Below are positions 27,747 to 37,107 of a DNA stretch of 64,000 bases, one piece after another. The stretch's first letter is position 1, and each line of letters opens with the position of its first letter. The notes under the pieces were generated by a model. It was not told the origin of the DNA. It ran no database searches and worked only from the letters and a program-made list of their open reading frames with translations. Location: positions 62,001 through 126,000 of the forward strand of contig NZ_ANHX01000002.1 of NCBI RefSeq assembly GCF_000316035.1. Direction: 5' to 3'. A program made the position numbers and the translations under genes. Source of the stretch: Paenibacillus sp. PAMC 26794 (lineage in GTDB: Bacteria; Bacillota; Bacilli; Paenibacillales; Paenibacillaceae).

Positions 27747-27775
27747 TTGAATAAGAATGGGTTTTAAAATAACAA
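27747..27775 (+). promoter_or_regulatory. possible promoter of the AraC-type regulator
   Basis: TTGAAT, 17 bases, TAACAA; moderate match only. Confidence 0.35.
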
Positions 27776-27791
27776 TAGTAAAATAATCCAA

Positions 27792-27805
27792 TGAAAGCGA
27801 TTTAA
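27792..27805 (+). promoter_or_regulatory. cre-like CcpA site
   Basis: TGAAAGCGATTTAA matches the TGWNANCGNTNWCA consensus with one mismatch, about 35 bases before the regulator's start. It fits carbon catabolite repression of the cluster. Confidence 0.5.
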
Positions 27806-27840
27806 TTTAATAAACATACATATAAAGGAGGATGCTCTTC

Positions 27841-30177
27841 TTGCCTAAGTATTTACTGCGTTTGCTCTGCTTTACCCTGATCCTCGGAGCCCTTCCGGTC
27901 ATTGTTATTGGTTCGGTCTCGTATACGATTGCATCACGTGACATTGAACAGAAAGTGCGTGAGAGCAATCTTCAGATATTGCATCAGACCCAAATGAGGG
28001 TAGAACAAGTTCTGCGTAGCCTGCAATTATCATCCATCCAGTATGTTAATTCGCCCTTGGTACTACAAGCGATGAAGAAACCACTAGACAGCAGCGAATT
28101 TCAGGAGATTCGTGATCTGACATCCGGTTTTAACAACTTGCAAGCGGTTACGAACATTGACCAAGCCTACCTGGTTAATCTGGATGAAGATTGGGTCGTT
28201 TCGATGCGTTCTTTTGGCAAATTGGATGATTTCAGCATTCGAGACCGAATTGGCTCCTACCTAAGTTATACCAACAGCCTGTTCTGGGTCACTCAGAATG
28301 CCAGTTCAGCGAAAGAAAGTGTACCTGTGTCAGCAGGTATGGGTGAACTAACACCGGAACAGGCACCTACCCTTATATCATCGGATAATGTGGTCAGTAT
28401 GGTATTCAAAATCCCGATGATACCAACCAATGTGAAACCAAAGGGATTTCTTGTGATTGATATCGCCGATACGGAATTGAGTACATACTTGAGCCGAAAT
28501 ACGAATTCTGGAGATATGTACGTTCTGGATCGGGAGCAGAAGTATTTTCTGAATGATACCCAGCAAGGTGCGAAGTATGACACGCTCAATAAGGAAATCC
28601 ACGAGATGGTCCAGACAACGGGGGAGCCAGAGGGTTTCTTCAGTGCGGAGGTGGAAGGTAACCAGGTAGCAATTAGTTATAGGCAGTCTCCGCTCAATGG
28701 TTGGTTGTACGTGTCCGTTGTATCTCTAGGGCAGATCACGGCTCAGTCGCAGAAAATTGCATTGGTTACCGGTGTCGCTACACTTATCATGTTATGTGTA
28801 ACCGGACTTGTTGCCATATACGGCAGTCGGCGGATGTACTCACCGATCTCCAAACTGCTGAAATTTACGAAGGGACTGGATTCTCCTGTTGCTCCATCAG
28901 GACGACGTCAGGATGAATTTATCTATATTGAGGAGCAATTGTCAACGTTGTTCAGTTCGGAGAAAACGATGCGTGAGCAGATGAAGGGGCAGCATGTGCA
29001 CCTCCAGGAGTTTTTTATGACTAAACTGCTGACAGGCAAAATCTCGGAAGAGGATTTCAGATATCAGGGAGAATTATACGATTTTCCGACAGGCTGGGCG
29101 AGTCTTGGCGTACTCATGCTCCAGATGGATACCTTGGAAGGGACCCGATATGAGGAACAGGATCGGGATCTGCTGCTGTTTGCTGTCAACAATATGGTAG
29201 GTGAGCTCCTTCCTGCGGCAGTTCGGTTCACCCCTGTCATGCTGGATGATGCTCAGGTCACCGTACTTGCCTCCGAACTGACGGATGAGGTGCAGCTGAA
29301 GGAATGGATGCATACCCAAGCAGACTGGATTCGCGAACGTGTCGTGACTTATCTGAATCTGCCCGTAAGTATCGGCATCAGTCGTTCTTACACTTGTATC
29401 GGAGATACGCCTAGAGCGGTTCAGGAGAGCCGAGAGGCTCTGCAAGGCCGGGTAAGTCTGGGCAGCCGTATTATTTTGCATTACGAGGATATACAGCCAC
29501 GTGGTCAGATGGAAGCCGCGTTGTATACCCAGTTACGTATGATCGAAGATCAGCTCGCTTCTGCGCTCAAGCAAGGAGATGAAGAGAAAACGGACGCCTA
29601 CTTTAAGCAATATTTGGGACTGCTTGCAGACAAAAAGCTTCATTTCAGTGAATACCCCGTCATTATGGTTCAGTTATTATCTCGTGTATATCAGCTTGTG
29701 CAGGAGCAAGGTGGGGATGTAGCCGAAGTACTGGGAGAAAAAGCATCGATGTCACATTTGCTGAAGTTGTCCACATTGGACGAAATGACCAATTGGTTCC
29801 GCAAGCGGCTGTTCCTGCCCGTTATCCGTTTCTGGCGAGAACAGGAAGAATCCCAGTACATGAATATTGCAAGGCGCATGATCCGCTTGATCGAGGAGCG
29901 TTATGATCGTGAATTGTCGCTGGAAGCCTGTGCCGCTGAGCTTAATTTTCACCCAGTCTATCTAAGTCGGGTATTCAAGAAGGAAGCAGGGGTCAATTTT
30001 ACGGAATATCTCGCAGGGTATCGGATGGAAAAAGCGAAGACCTGGCTGCAGACGACGAATCTTAAAATATCGGAGATTGCCGAGAAATTAAACTATACCA
30101 ATCCCACTGCATTTATCCGTACGTTTCGCAAAATCACAGGAACGACCCCCGGCAAGTACCGGGAGCAGCAGCGATAA
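27841..30177 (+). CDS. membrane-bound AraC-family transcriptional regulator (YesS-like)
   Basis: A 778-residue sensor-regulator. Two membrane helices (about 5-25 and 300-322) flank an extracytoplasmic sensor region. A cytoplasmic linker follows, then a C-terminal AraC-type double HTH (about 680-778: ACAAELNFHPVYLSRVFKKEAG then ISEIAEKLNYTNPTAFIRTFRKITGTTPGKYR, read in parts). I choose the TTG at 27841: AAGGAGG directly abuts the upstream ATG 27832 but is 9 bases from the TTG. It lies upstream of, and in the same direction as, the permease genes, so it most likely senses the imported sugar and activates that operon. Confidence 0.9.
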   Translation: MPKYLLRLLCFTLILGALPVIVIGSVSYTIASRDIEQKVRESNLQILHQTQMRVEQVLRSLQLSSIQYVNSPLVLQAMKKPLDSSEFQEIRDLTSGFNNLQAVTNIDQAYLVNLDEDWVVSMRSFGKLDDFSIRDRIGSYLSYTNSLFWVTQNASSAKESVPVSAGMGELTPEQAPTLISSDNVVSMVFKIPMIPTNVKPKGFLVIDIADTELSTYLSRNTNSGDMYVLDREQKYFLNDTQQGAKYDTLNKEIHEMVQTTGEPEGFFSAEVEGNQVAISYRQSPLNGWLYVSVVSLGQITAQSQKIALVTGVATLIMLCVTGLVAIYGSRRMYSPISKLLKFTKGLDSPVAPSGRRQDEFIYIEEQLSTLFSSEKTMREQMKGQHVHLQEFFMTKLLTGKISEEDFRYQGELYDFPTGWASLGVLMLQMDTLEGTRYEEQDRDLLLFAVNNMVGELLPAAVRFTPVMLDDAQVTVLASELTDEVQLKEWMHTQADWIRERVVTYLNLPVSIGISRSYTCIGDTPRAVQESREALQGRVSLGSRIILHYEDIQPRGQMEAALYTQLRMIEDQLASALKQGDEEKTDAYFKQYLGLLADKKLHFSEYPVIMVQLLSRVYQLVQEQGGDVAEVLGEKASMSHLLKLSTLDEMTNWFRKRLFLPVIRFWREQEESQYMNIARRMIRLIEERYDRELSLEACAAELNFHPVYLSRVFKKEAGVNFTEYLAGYRMEKAKTWLQTTNLKISEIAEKLNYTNPTAFIRTFRKITGTTPGKYREQQR

Positions 30178-30181
30178 AACC

Positions 30182-30216
30182 AGCCTGCTCTGCCCGCCAT
30201 GGCAGGCAGGCTTTTT
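30182..30216 (+). terminator. terminator after the AraC-type regulator
   Basis: AGCCTGC(TC)TGCC pairs with GGCAGGCAGGCT around a CGCCAT loop, followed by five Ts. Confidence 0.8.
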
Positions 30217-30425
30217 CATGTCTGGATGAAGGAAGAAGACCGCTTTTCTCCATAAGTTAAGACAGGAATATGGAGGTTGAAAGCAGTTCATTTCTCCTTT
30301 AAACCTCATGATGAAAATGGGATAAACCCTTGCTGCACAAGGGAAAACAAAAGGCTAAAATGAGACGATAGCCAGTCATTCGTTTATCCTCCACAATGAA
30401 GACATGAATTCAGGAAGTGATATTT

Positions 30426-30439
30426 TGTAATCGTTTCCA
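30426..30439 (+). promoter_or_regulatory. cre-like CcpA site before the permease operon
   Basis: TGTAATCGTTTCCA differs from TGWNANCGNTNWCA at one position. It ends 19 bases before the first permease start, so a bound repressor could block initiation or act as a roadblock. Confidence 0.6.
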
Positions 30440-30458
30440 ATGTGGGGAGGAAGACAAT

Positions 30459-31412
30459 ATGAAAGCCGAAACGGCGGCTCGAACACGGCCCGCTACCCGC
30501 AGTGACAAAAACCTGCTGTGGAGGGACATTATCAAAAACCGGTGGCTGTATATCATGTTAATACCGGGTGTGCTTTACTTTGTTATTTTCAAATACATAC
30601 CCATGTATGGCATCACGATGGCTTTTCAGGATTACACGCCTTACAAGGGCATCTTGGGGAGTGACTGGGTAGGCTTCAAACATTTCCAGCGTTTCTTCGG
30701 AGAACCGCAGTTCTGGACATTATTTCGGAATACGTTTTTACTTGCCATTTATAACATTGTGTTCTTTTTCCCACTGCCGATTGTACTGGCACTCATGATG
30801 AATGAAGTTCGCCGTGAACGGTTCAAACGATTTGTACAAACTCTCGTCTATGTTCCACACTTTGTTTCCTGGGTTGTTGTTGTCGGTGTGTTCTACATGC
30901 TGTTCACAACCGAGGGCGGTGCCATTAATGAATTGCTCTATAACCTGACTGGACAAAAAGTGGCGTTCCTGCTTGAACCAGGATGGTTCCGAACCATGAT
31001 TGTCGGACAATCCATCTGGAAAGAAGTCGGTTGGGGCACAATTATCTTCCTGGCGGCGCTTTCCGGTGTAGATACACAGCTCTATGAAGCTGCACGGATT
31101 GATGGTGCCAATCGCTGGCGCCAAACCTGGCACATTACGTTGCCGGCCATTCGCAGTACAATCGTCATTTTGCTCATTCTGCGTCTGGGCAATTTCCTGG
31201 ATACAGGCTTTGAACAGATCTTCCTGATGCTAACTCCGACAAACCGGGATGTGGGCGAGGTATTCGATACCTATGTGTACACGAAGGGTCTTACCCAGGC
31301 ACAGTACAGTTATAGTGCTGCTGTCGGGTTGTTCAAATCGGTTGTCGGGCTGGCGCTTGTTCTTGGTGCCAATACGCTGGCCAAAAAATTCGGGGAGGAA
31401 GGCGTCTACTAA
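30459..31412 (+). CDS. yteP: ABC transporter permease (LplB/YteP type)
   Basis: Inner-membrane subunit of a carbohydrate ABC importer. The 317-residue protein has about six membrane helices and the permease EAA-like loop in QLYEAARIDGANRWRQTWHITLPAI. It starts at ATG 30459 behind GGGGAGGA; a longer in-frame reading would run over the cre-like site. Together with the next permease and the lipoprotein it forms an importer of the type B. subtilis uses for rhamnogalacturonan oligomers. No ATPase is encoded nearby; such systems often share MsmX. Confidence 0.9.
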   Translation: MKAETAARTRPATRSDKNLLWRDIIKNRWLYIMLIPGVLYFVIFKYIPMYGITMAFQDYTPYKGILGSDWVGFKHFQRFFGEPQFWTLFRNTFLLAIYNIVFFFPLPIVLALMMNEVRRERFKRFVQTLVYVPHFVSWVVVVGVFYMLFTTEGGAINELLYNLTGQKVAFLLEPGWFRTMIVGQSIWKEVGWGTIIFLAALSGVDTQLYEAARIDGANRWRQTWHITLPAIRSTIVILLILRLGNFLDTGFEQIFLMLTPTNRDVGEVFDTYVYTKGLTQAQYSYSAAVGLFKSVVGLALVLGANTLAKKFGEEGVY

Positions 31413-31457
31413 CCCTCGGGAGCAGACGTTCTTCACCAGACAGGAGTGAACATTAAG

Positions 31458-32330
31458 ATGCAACAGGATAAAACGTGGGGCAACCGGATCTTTGATTTTC
31501 TCAATCACGGCTTGCTGCTGTTGATTGGAATCGTGACGGTCATCCCGTTCATGTATATTTTGGCCGTCTCATTTACCAGTCCGCATGAAGTGGCTAAGGG
31601 AGGTTTCATTCTTTTTCCAAAAGAGTTCTCTCTGGCCGCGTACCGTTACATTTTCTCTACAGATACCTTGATTCGCAGTCTGGGCGTATCGGTCTATATT
31701 ACCGTGATCGGTACCTTCATTAACCTGCTGTTTACATCACTTATGGCATATCCGCTCTCCAGAAGATATTTGCGTGGACGCCAGCCCATTTTGCTCGGTG
31801 TATTGTTCACGATGCTCTTCAGTGGCGGAATGATTCCAACATACTTTGTCGTGAAATCCTTGCACCTGACGGATACGTTGTGGTCGCTGATGCTGCCTAC
31901 CGCTATTAGTGCATTTAACTTAATCGTACTCAAAAACTTCTTCCAGGCCATTCCCGACGAACTGGAGGATGCAGCCAAAATTGATGGATGTAACGATGTC
32001 AGCGTATTGTTCCGGATTGTACTGCCGTTGTCCATGCCAGCCATGGCGACATTTTCACTCTTTTACGCGGTGGCCCACTGGAACAGTTTCTTCAGCGCTG
32101 TTATCTATATCAACGATAGTGAGAAGTGGCCTGTCCAAGTCTGGCTACGTGAGATTGTCATTCTGGCACAGAGCCGAATCGGAGACACGAGTATCGAAGA
32201 GACCGAGATCCAGCCGCTTACCATTCGCATGGCCGTTATCGTGTTCTCCACGATCCCGATTATGCTGGTATATCCATTCCTGCAAAAGCACTTTGCAAAA
32301 GGAGTGATGCTGGGTTCGGTGAAAGGTTGA
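31458..32330 (+). CDS. ytcP: carbohydrate ABC transporter permease (LplC/YtcP type)
   Basis: Second membrane subunit. In 290 residues it has about six helices and the EAA-like loop DELEDAAKIDGCNDVSVLFRIVLPLSMP (read in parts near residue 180). It ends with the family-typical PFLQKHFAKGVMLGSVKG. I choose ATG 31458, 11 bases after AGGAG, over the in-frame GTG 31446 that overlaps the RBS itself. It is 45 bases behind the first permease and 62 before the lipoprotein gene. Confidence 0.9.
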   Translation: MQQDKTWGNRIFDFLNHGLLLLIGIVTVIPFMYILAVSFTSPHEVAKGGFILFPKEFSLAAYRYIFSTDTLIRSLGVSVYITVIGTFINLLFTSLMAYPLSRRYLRGRQPILLGVLFTMLFSGGMIPTYFVVKSLHLTDTLWSLMLPTAISAFNLIVLKNFFQAIPDELEDAAKIDGCNDVSVLFRIVLPLSMPAMATFSLFYAVAHWNSFFSAVIYINDSEKWPVQVWLREIVILAQSRIGDTSIEETEIQPLTIRMAVIVFSTIPIMLVYPFLQKHFAKGVMLGSVKG

Positions 32331-32392
32331 GTCGGTACATGGTTCAAAGTCAGTTCAGTATGACTGCATAAAAAAAGGGAGGTTTTCATGTT

Positions 32393-33892
32393 ATGAAAGC
32401 AACAAAAAAGAAAGCCGTAGCTGTCTTGAGCACACTGGCACTGGTGACAGGTTTGCTGGCAGGATGCGGATCAGACGAGGGTCAGGCTGCCGATGGCGGC
32501 GTACAAAATGTGTCCATAGCCATTGCACAGGTTGGTGATGTGCCAAGCAAGGGCAATGAAATTCAGCAAAAGATTGAAGCGTATACCAATACCAAACTGG
32601 ATATCCAGTGGATTCCGGCTTCGGCCTACAATGACAAAATTAACGTGATGATCGCTTCAAGCGATATGCCAAAAATTGTGAAGGTGCAATATAACCCAAC
32701 GGTGACCAGCGCGATGCGTAATGACGTGTTCTGGGAAGTGGGGCCATTGCTGAAAAATTACAAAAATCTGTCGGCACAGAACGAGCGTTTTTTTGACAAC
32801 ATCAAGGTAGAGGGAAAAATCTACGGGGTTCCTGTATTCTCTGATATTGCGCGGGCTACAGTGATCTATCGCAAGGATTGGTTCGAGAAGCTGAATCTCA
32901 AGGTGCCAGCTACACCGGATGAATGGTATGAAACGATCAAAACACTGGCAACCTCCGATCCGGATGGAGATGGCCAGGATAATACGTTTGGACTAATGCT
33001 ATTTAAAAAATATAATGAGGATCAATATTCCTTCACGACGCGCCTTGGCGTAAGTTTTGGTGCACCTAATAAGTGGAAAGTCGAGGATGATGGCAGCTTC
33101 ACGCCGGAATTCATGACACCGGAATATATGCAGGTGCTGGATCTGCTGAAACGTTTGTACGATGAGAAACTGCTAAATCAAGATTTTGCCGTATTCGACT
33201 CTACGGAAGCGGAGAAAAAGTATGATTCCGGTGTTGTGGGTATACGTGTTGGTGTTGCGCAGAACGGAAAAAGTCAGCAAGAGCGTCTGTCCAAAAACAA
33301 TCCGGATGGTGTGGTAGACATCGCTGGTTTGCTTGGCGCGAACGGAGATCGTGTTGCAGGACAGACGGGTAACTCCGGGATTCTGGCATTCCCTAAATCA
33401 ACGGTGAAATCGGAAGAAGAACTCAAGAACCTGCTCTCCTTCCTGGATAAACTGATGGACCCTGAGATGGCGACCCTGTTGATGCGTGGTATGGAAGACA
33501 AACATTACACCAAAGTGGGCGAAGATCAGGTGGAGATGAGTGACTTCGATGCATTCCAGCGTGAAGTGAAACCTTACCGTGACAACCTGCCTTATGTCGA
33601 AGGGTATAACGTACCGAAATTGAAGGATACCGAACTGGGTGAAAAAGGTACGGCACTTGCGAAGGAACTGGCGGAGCACGCTGTGCCAAACCCTGCGCTG
33701 ACGTTATATTCTCCAACGTATGGTGACCGTGGGGCGGATCTGGATCAGGTGATTGCCGATGCACAAACCAAATATATTATGGGCAAGATCGATCAAAGTG
33801 GCTGGGAAAAGGAAATCGAGAATTGGGGCAATGCTGGTGGAAACAAGATTCGTGAGGAATATGCCGAAGATTATAAAAAACAGGCTCAATAA
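32393..33892 (+). CDS. extracellular sugar-binding lipoprotein (YtcQ/LplA type), copy 1
   Basis: A 499-residue solute-binding protein of the large Paenibacillus oligosaccharide type. The signal peptide ends in the lipobox LLAGC, with lipid-anchored Cys25. The mature part includes a DPDGDGQDNTFG loop resembling a calcium site near residue 195. It is in the operon with the two permeases and probably captures the oligosaccharide outside the membrane. It is clearly paralogous to the protein at 35249-36760, sharing for example YRKDWF, NLSAQ and REVKPYRDNL. Confidence 0.9.
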   Translation: MKATKKKAVAVLSTLALVTGLLAGCGSDEGQAADGGVQNVSIAIAQVGDVPSKGNEIQQKIEAYTNTKLDIQWIPASAYNDKINVMIASSDMPKIVKVQYNPTVTSAMRNDVFWEVGPLLKNYKNLSAQNERFFDNIKVEGKIYGVPVFSDIARATVIYRKDWFEKLNLKVPATPDEWYETIKTLATSDPDGDGQDNTFGLMLFKKYNEDQYSFTTRLGVSFGAPNKWKVEDDGSFTPEFMTPEYMQVLDLLKRLYDEKLLNQDFAVFDSTEAEKKYDSGVVGIRVGVAQNGKSQQERLSKNNPDGVVDIAGLLGANGDRVAGQTGNSGILAFPKSTVKSEEELKNLLSFLDKLMDPEMATLLMRGMEDKHYTKVGEDQVEMSDFDAFQREVKPYRDNLPYVEGYNVPKLKDTELGEKGTALAKELAEHAVPNPALTLYSPTYGDRGADLDQVIADAQTKYIMGKIDQSGWEKEIENWGNAGGNKIREEYAEDYKKQAQ

Positions 33893-33916
33893 AGAGCCGG
33901 AAGCGGAGGCTTGATC

Positions 33917-35029
33917 ATGAAGGAAAGACTGCAATTCACATCGGTGCGCATGGCACAGCAATTCATGGAAAGTTATCGCAACCATGAGCTGTACGCCACT
34001 TGGCATTATGAGAACGGCTGCTTGCTGAAAGCGCTGGAGGAGCTGTATACGCATACGGGGGAGCAAAAGTATTTTGACTACATCCGTGAGCTGATGGATC
34101 ATTTCGTTCAGGAAGATGGCTCCATTCGCTCCTATACGGTTGAGGAATATAATCTGGATCAGATCAATCAGGGAAAATCGCTGTTCCTGTTGCATGAGAA
34201 AACGGGTGAAGAAAAGTACCGCAACGCTGCGGAGTTGCTTATGACTCAGCTTAAGGGACAGCCACATACGAGTGAGGGCGGATTCTGGCATAAAAAGATT
34301 TACCCATTCCAGATGTGGCTGGATGGATTGTACATGGCTACACCGTATCTGACCCAGTATGGCGCAGTGACGGGTGAAGAGAAGTGGTTCGACAAGGCGG
34401 CTCTGCAGCTCTTGCTGGTGGAGCAACGTACACGTGATCCGCGTAGTGGTCTCTTGTATCATGCCTGGGATGAGAGCAAAGAGCAGCGCTGGAGTTCGGG
34501 AGATACCGGATGTTCTCCACATGTCTGGAGTCGGGCAATGGGCTGGTATGTGATGGCGGTTGTGGATACCTTGGATCATCTGCCGGTAGATCATCCGCAG
34601 CGCGGGCAGATTGTGGGTATCTTCGAACGGGTAGCAAACGCACTAGTGCATGTGCAGGATCAGCAGACCGGACTATGGCCACATTTGTTGGATCAACCGG
34701 GACGTGAGCGGAACTATCTGGAGGCTTCCGGGACCTCAATGTTTGTCTATGCATTGGCCAAAGGTGTGCGTAAAGGATATCTGAGTGGCAAGTTCAAAGC
34801 GGTTGCGGAAAAAGGGTATCAGGGTCTGCTACAGCATCTGCTGCAAACGGACCGTGAAGGCGTGCTGTCCTTGACGCAGTGTAACGGCGGAGCCGGTCTT
34901 GGAGGAAGCCCGTATCGTGACGGGTCCTATGAGTATTATGTGACCGAGTCCATTCGGATCAATGATCCGAAATCGGTCGCTCCGTTCATTTTGGCAGGAG
35001 TGGAGATTGAACTTTACAAGTCCAACTAA
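33917..35029 (+). CDS. GH105 unsaturated rhamnogalacturonyl hydrolase (YteR/YesR type)
   Basis: Cytoplasmic glycoside hydrolase that removes the unsaturated galacturonic acid left by pectate or rhamnogalacturonan lyases. The 370-residue protein has an (alpha/alpha)6 fold; the likely catalytic Asp136 lies in FQMWLDGLYMATPY. Other family segments are RSGLLYHAWDE, SRAMGWYVMAV and SGTSMFVYALAKG. It has no signal peptide. I choose ATG 33917, 7 bases after GGAGG; the TTG at 33911 is too close. It is 24 bases after the binding-protein gene, so hydrolysis is coupled to uptake. Confidence 0.93.
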   Translation: MKERLQFTSVRMAQQFMESYRNHELYATWHYENGCLLKALEELYTHTGEQKYFDYIRELMDHFVQEDGSIRSYTVEEYNLDQINQGKSLFLLHEKTGEEKYRNAAELLMTQLKGQPHTSEGGFWHKKIYPFQMWLDGLYMATPYLTQYGAVTGEEKWFDKAALQLLLVEQRTRDPRSGLLYHAWDESKEQRWSSGDTGCSPHVWSRAMGWYVMAVVDTLDHLPVDHPQRGQIVGIFERVANALVHVQDQQTGLWPHLLDQPGRERNYLEASGTSMFVYALAKGVRKGYLSGKFKAVAEKGYQGLLQHLLQTDREGVLSLTQCNGGAGLGGSPYRDGSYEYYVTESIRINDPKSVAPFILAGVEIELYKSN

Positions 35030-35070
35030 CATGTACATGAGAACGGAGAGGGCAGAAATAATCTGAGGAA

Positions 35071-35176
35071 GCGAAGCGTTCGCCTAAAAGCTTTCTGAAA
35101 GAAAGCTGCATCGGAAGCATAGGCTTATCCCCGGATTTTCCCCTTTATAAAAGGGAATCAAAAAATCTGGGGATAA
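35071..35176 (+). repeat. hairpin cluster resembling an intergenic repeat
   Basis: Three hairpins in a row: GCGAA-gcg-TTCGC (35071-35083), AGCTTTC with GAAAGCT (35089-35107), and a 15-bp stem TTATCCCCGGATTTT (35125-35139) with AAAATCTGGGGATAA (35162-35176). The last encloses an inner CCCTTT/AAAGGG stem. There is no T-run. It may be a dispersed repeat element or mRNA stabiliser. Confidence 0.55.
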
Positions 35177-35248
35177 CAGCGATCTGAAGGTTGTTCTGTC
35201 ATCGGAGTGGTCTGTGTACATAACCTTATCAAAAAGGAGAGATGGTTC

Positions 35249-36760
35249 ATGAGTCCAAAAGGTCCAATGTCCCGTTTAGGCGGAATCGTTGTAATTGGAG
35301 CAATGTCCGCTGGATTGCTTGCAGGTTGCGGGGGAGAAAAAGCACCTGCTGCAGGGGAAGGTAAACTTCCCATTTCCATCTCTTTAATGCAGGTAGGAGA
35401 TATACCGGCCAAGGAGAACGGGATTGAAAAGAAGATTGAGGAATATACAAATACGGATGTTAATGTACAGTGGATTCCGCAGTCTGCTTTTGATGATAAG
35501 GTGAATGTTATGGTTGCTTCAGGCGAGATGCCGACCATTATGCGTGTGAATTATGTACCGACAACGTTTAATGCCGCCAAAACGGGACTGTTCTGGGAAC
35601 TGGGGCCGTACCTGAAGGATTATAAAAACCTGTCTGCCCAATCCGAAGCTTATTTTAACAATATCAAAATTGAAGGTAAGGTCTACGGTATTCCGAACTT
35701 CCGGGATATTGGCCGGACTGCAATCGTATATCGCAAGGACTGGTTCGATACGTTGAAGCTGGATATACCCAAAACGCTGGATGACTGGTATGAAGTGATG
35801 CGCTCCATTCGTAAGGATGACCCTGACGGGAATGGTAAGGAAGATACGTACGGTGCACTGCTTTTCAAAAAGTATAATGAGGGTGTCTCGTCCCCACTGA
35901 CGCGGATTGCTGTAAGTATTGGCGGTGTCAACAAATGGGGTGTGGATGATGCTGGGAAATTGACCCCGGAGTTCTTGACCCCGGAATATGTGGATACGAT
36001 GAAACTCTTCAAGAGACTGTTCAGCGAGGGACTGATTAATAGTGACTTCCCTGCTCTTGATCCTTCTGATGCGGACAAAAAAATGGATTCCGGCCTGGTT
36101 GGCATGAAGCTGAATGGTGTGGCTCAGAACGGAAAGTCCTCTCAGCAACGGCTTACGCCTAATGCTCCGGATGGAGAGATTGATGTGGCTCCGTTCCAGG
36201 GAACCGATGGTATTCGAATCGCTGGGGAACCAGGGAACTACGGAATGCTGGTCATCCCGAAGGCATCCGTTACGGATGAGGAGCAATTGAAGCAGGTTCT
36301 CACGTTCCTGGATCAGTTGATGGATGAGGAATTGAGCGCTTTGCAGCTCCGTGGATTGCTCGATGTGCACTACACAAAGACTGCGGATGGGAAAACCGAA
36401 CTTAAAGATTTTGACGCTTATCAGCGTGAAGTGAAGCCATACCGGGATAATCTGTTGAGCATTGAAGGCTATAACGTGCCTGAACTGGTTGATGTTCCAA
36501 TTGGTATGAAAGGTACAAAGATGGCGCGTGAGAATGAGCAGTATGCCATTGCCAATCCGGCACTCACCTTGTCTTCTGCGATCTATACCGAGCGTGGTCA
36601 GGAGTTGGATCAGATGATCTGGGATGCGCAGACCAAGTACATTATGGGTAAAATCGATGATGCAGGTTGGGAGCAGGAAATCGCAAGCTGGAGAAAAGCC
36701 GGTGGTGATCAATTGATCACAGAACTCGAAGCATCCTACAAGGAATTAAACGGAAAATAA
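35249..36760 (+). CDS. extracellular sugar-binding lipoprotein, copy 2
   Basis: A 504-residue paralogue of the binding protein at 32393. The lipobox is LLAGC with Cys27, and the calcium-loop-like DPDGNGKEDTYG is conserved. I choose ATG 35249 behind AAGGAGAG; the longer frame from 35207 would put 14 residues before a normal lipoprotein signal. It has no second set of permeases, so it may share YteP/YtcP and widen the range of oligosaccharides captured. Confidence 0.88.
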   Translation: MSPKGPMSRLGGIVVIGAMSAGLLAGCGGEKAPAAGEGKLPISISLMQVGDIPAKENGIEKKIEEYTNTDVNVQWIPQSAFDDKVNVMVASGEMPTIMRVNYVPTTFNAAKTGLFWELGPYLKDYKNLSAQSEAYFNNIKIEGKVYGIPNFRDIGRTAIVYRKDWFDTLKLDIPKTLDDWYEVMRSIRKDDPDGNGKEDTYGALLFKKYNEGVSSPLTRIAVSIGGVNKWGVDDAGKLTPEFLTPEYVDTMKLFKRLFSEGLINSDFPALDPSDADKKMDSGLVGMKLNGVAQNGKSSQQRLTPNAPDGEIDVAPFQGTDGIRIAGEPGNYGMLVIPKASVTDEEQLKQVLTFLDQLMDEELSALQLRGLLDVHYTKTADGKTELKDFDAYQREVKPYRDNLLSIEGYNVPELVDVPIGMKGTKMARENEQYAIANPALTLSSAIYTERGQELDQMIWDAQTKYIMGKIDDAGWEQEIASWRKAGGDQLITELEASYKELNGK

Positions 36761-36865
36761 AGCTGGCTGAAATAAAAAAAGGTTGATCAAATGGAATGAT
36801 ATGGTTTATTCTATGAGTGAGTTCATTTTTCCAATATCATAAGAAAGACCACACCCTTAAAGCAT

Positions 36866-36900
36866 AAGGCTATGAATCTGCGGATTCATGGCCTTTTTTT
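36866..36900 (+). terminator. terminator of the pectin-oligomer cluster
   Basis: AAGGCTATGAATC pairs with GATTCATGGCCTT around TGCG, followed by a 7-T run. Confidence 0.9.
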
Positions 36901-36955
36901 GTGTTTTAGGCGAATGAAGTGGGTCTATGGAAGGAGGGGCGCACGCCTTGAAGTG

Positions 36956-37080
36956 ATGGGGATGGACGAAAAATAATACCAATAGCCTAGTACAACATGG
37001 TAGAATATTGATTATTATGGCAAATTTAGGTTTTGGTTATGAAGAGAAGTAACTAGGCTGACCGAGTAAAGCATCCCCAT
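36956..37080 (+). other. candidate structured leader RNA before the SLH gene
   Basis: Two nested perfect inverted repeats: ATGGGGATG (36956-36964) with CATCCCCAT (37072-37080), and inside them AGCCTAGT (36984-36991) with ACTAGGCT (37052-37059). The enclosed region is AT-rich. The outer arm ends 27 bases before the SLH start codon. I do not recognise the fold. No convincing promoter was identified in 36901-37107. Confidence 0.45.
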
Positions 37081-37107
37081 ACTAAGGTACATAGGAGCGT
37101 GAGTAGA

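Noticed and set aside
35125..35176. Terminator between GH105 and the second binding protein
   Set aside because: A strong stem, but no T-run on either strand; treated as a repeat or mRNA structure instead.
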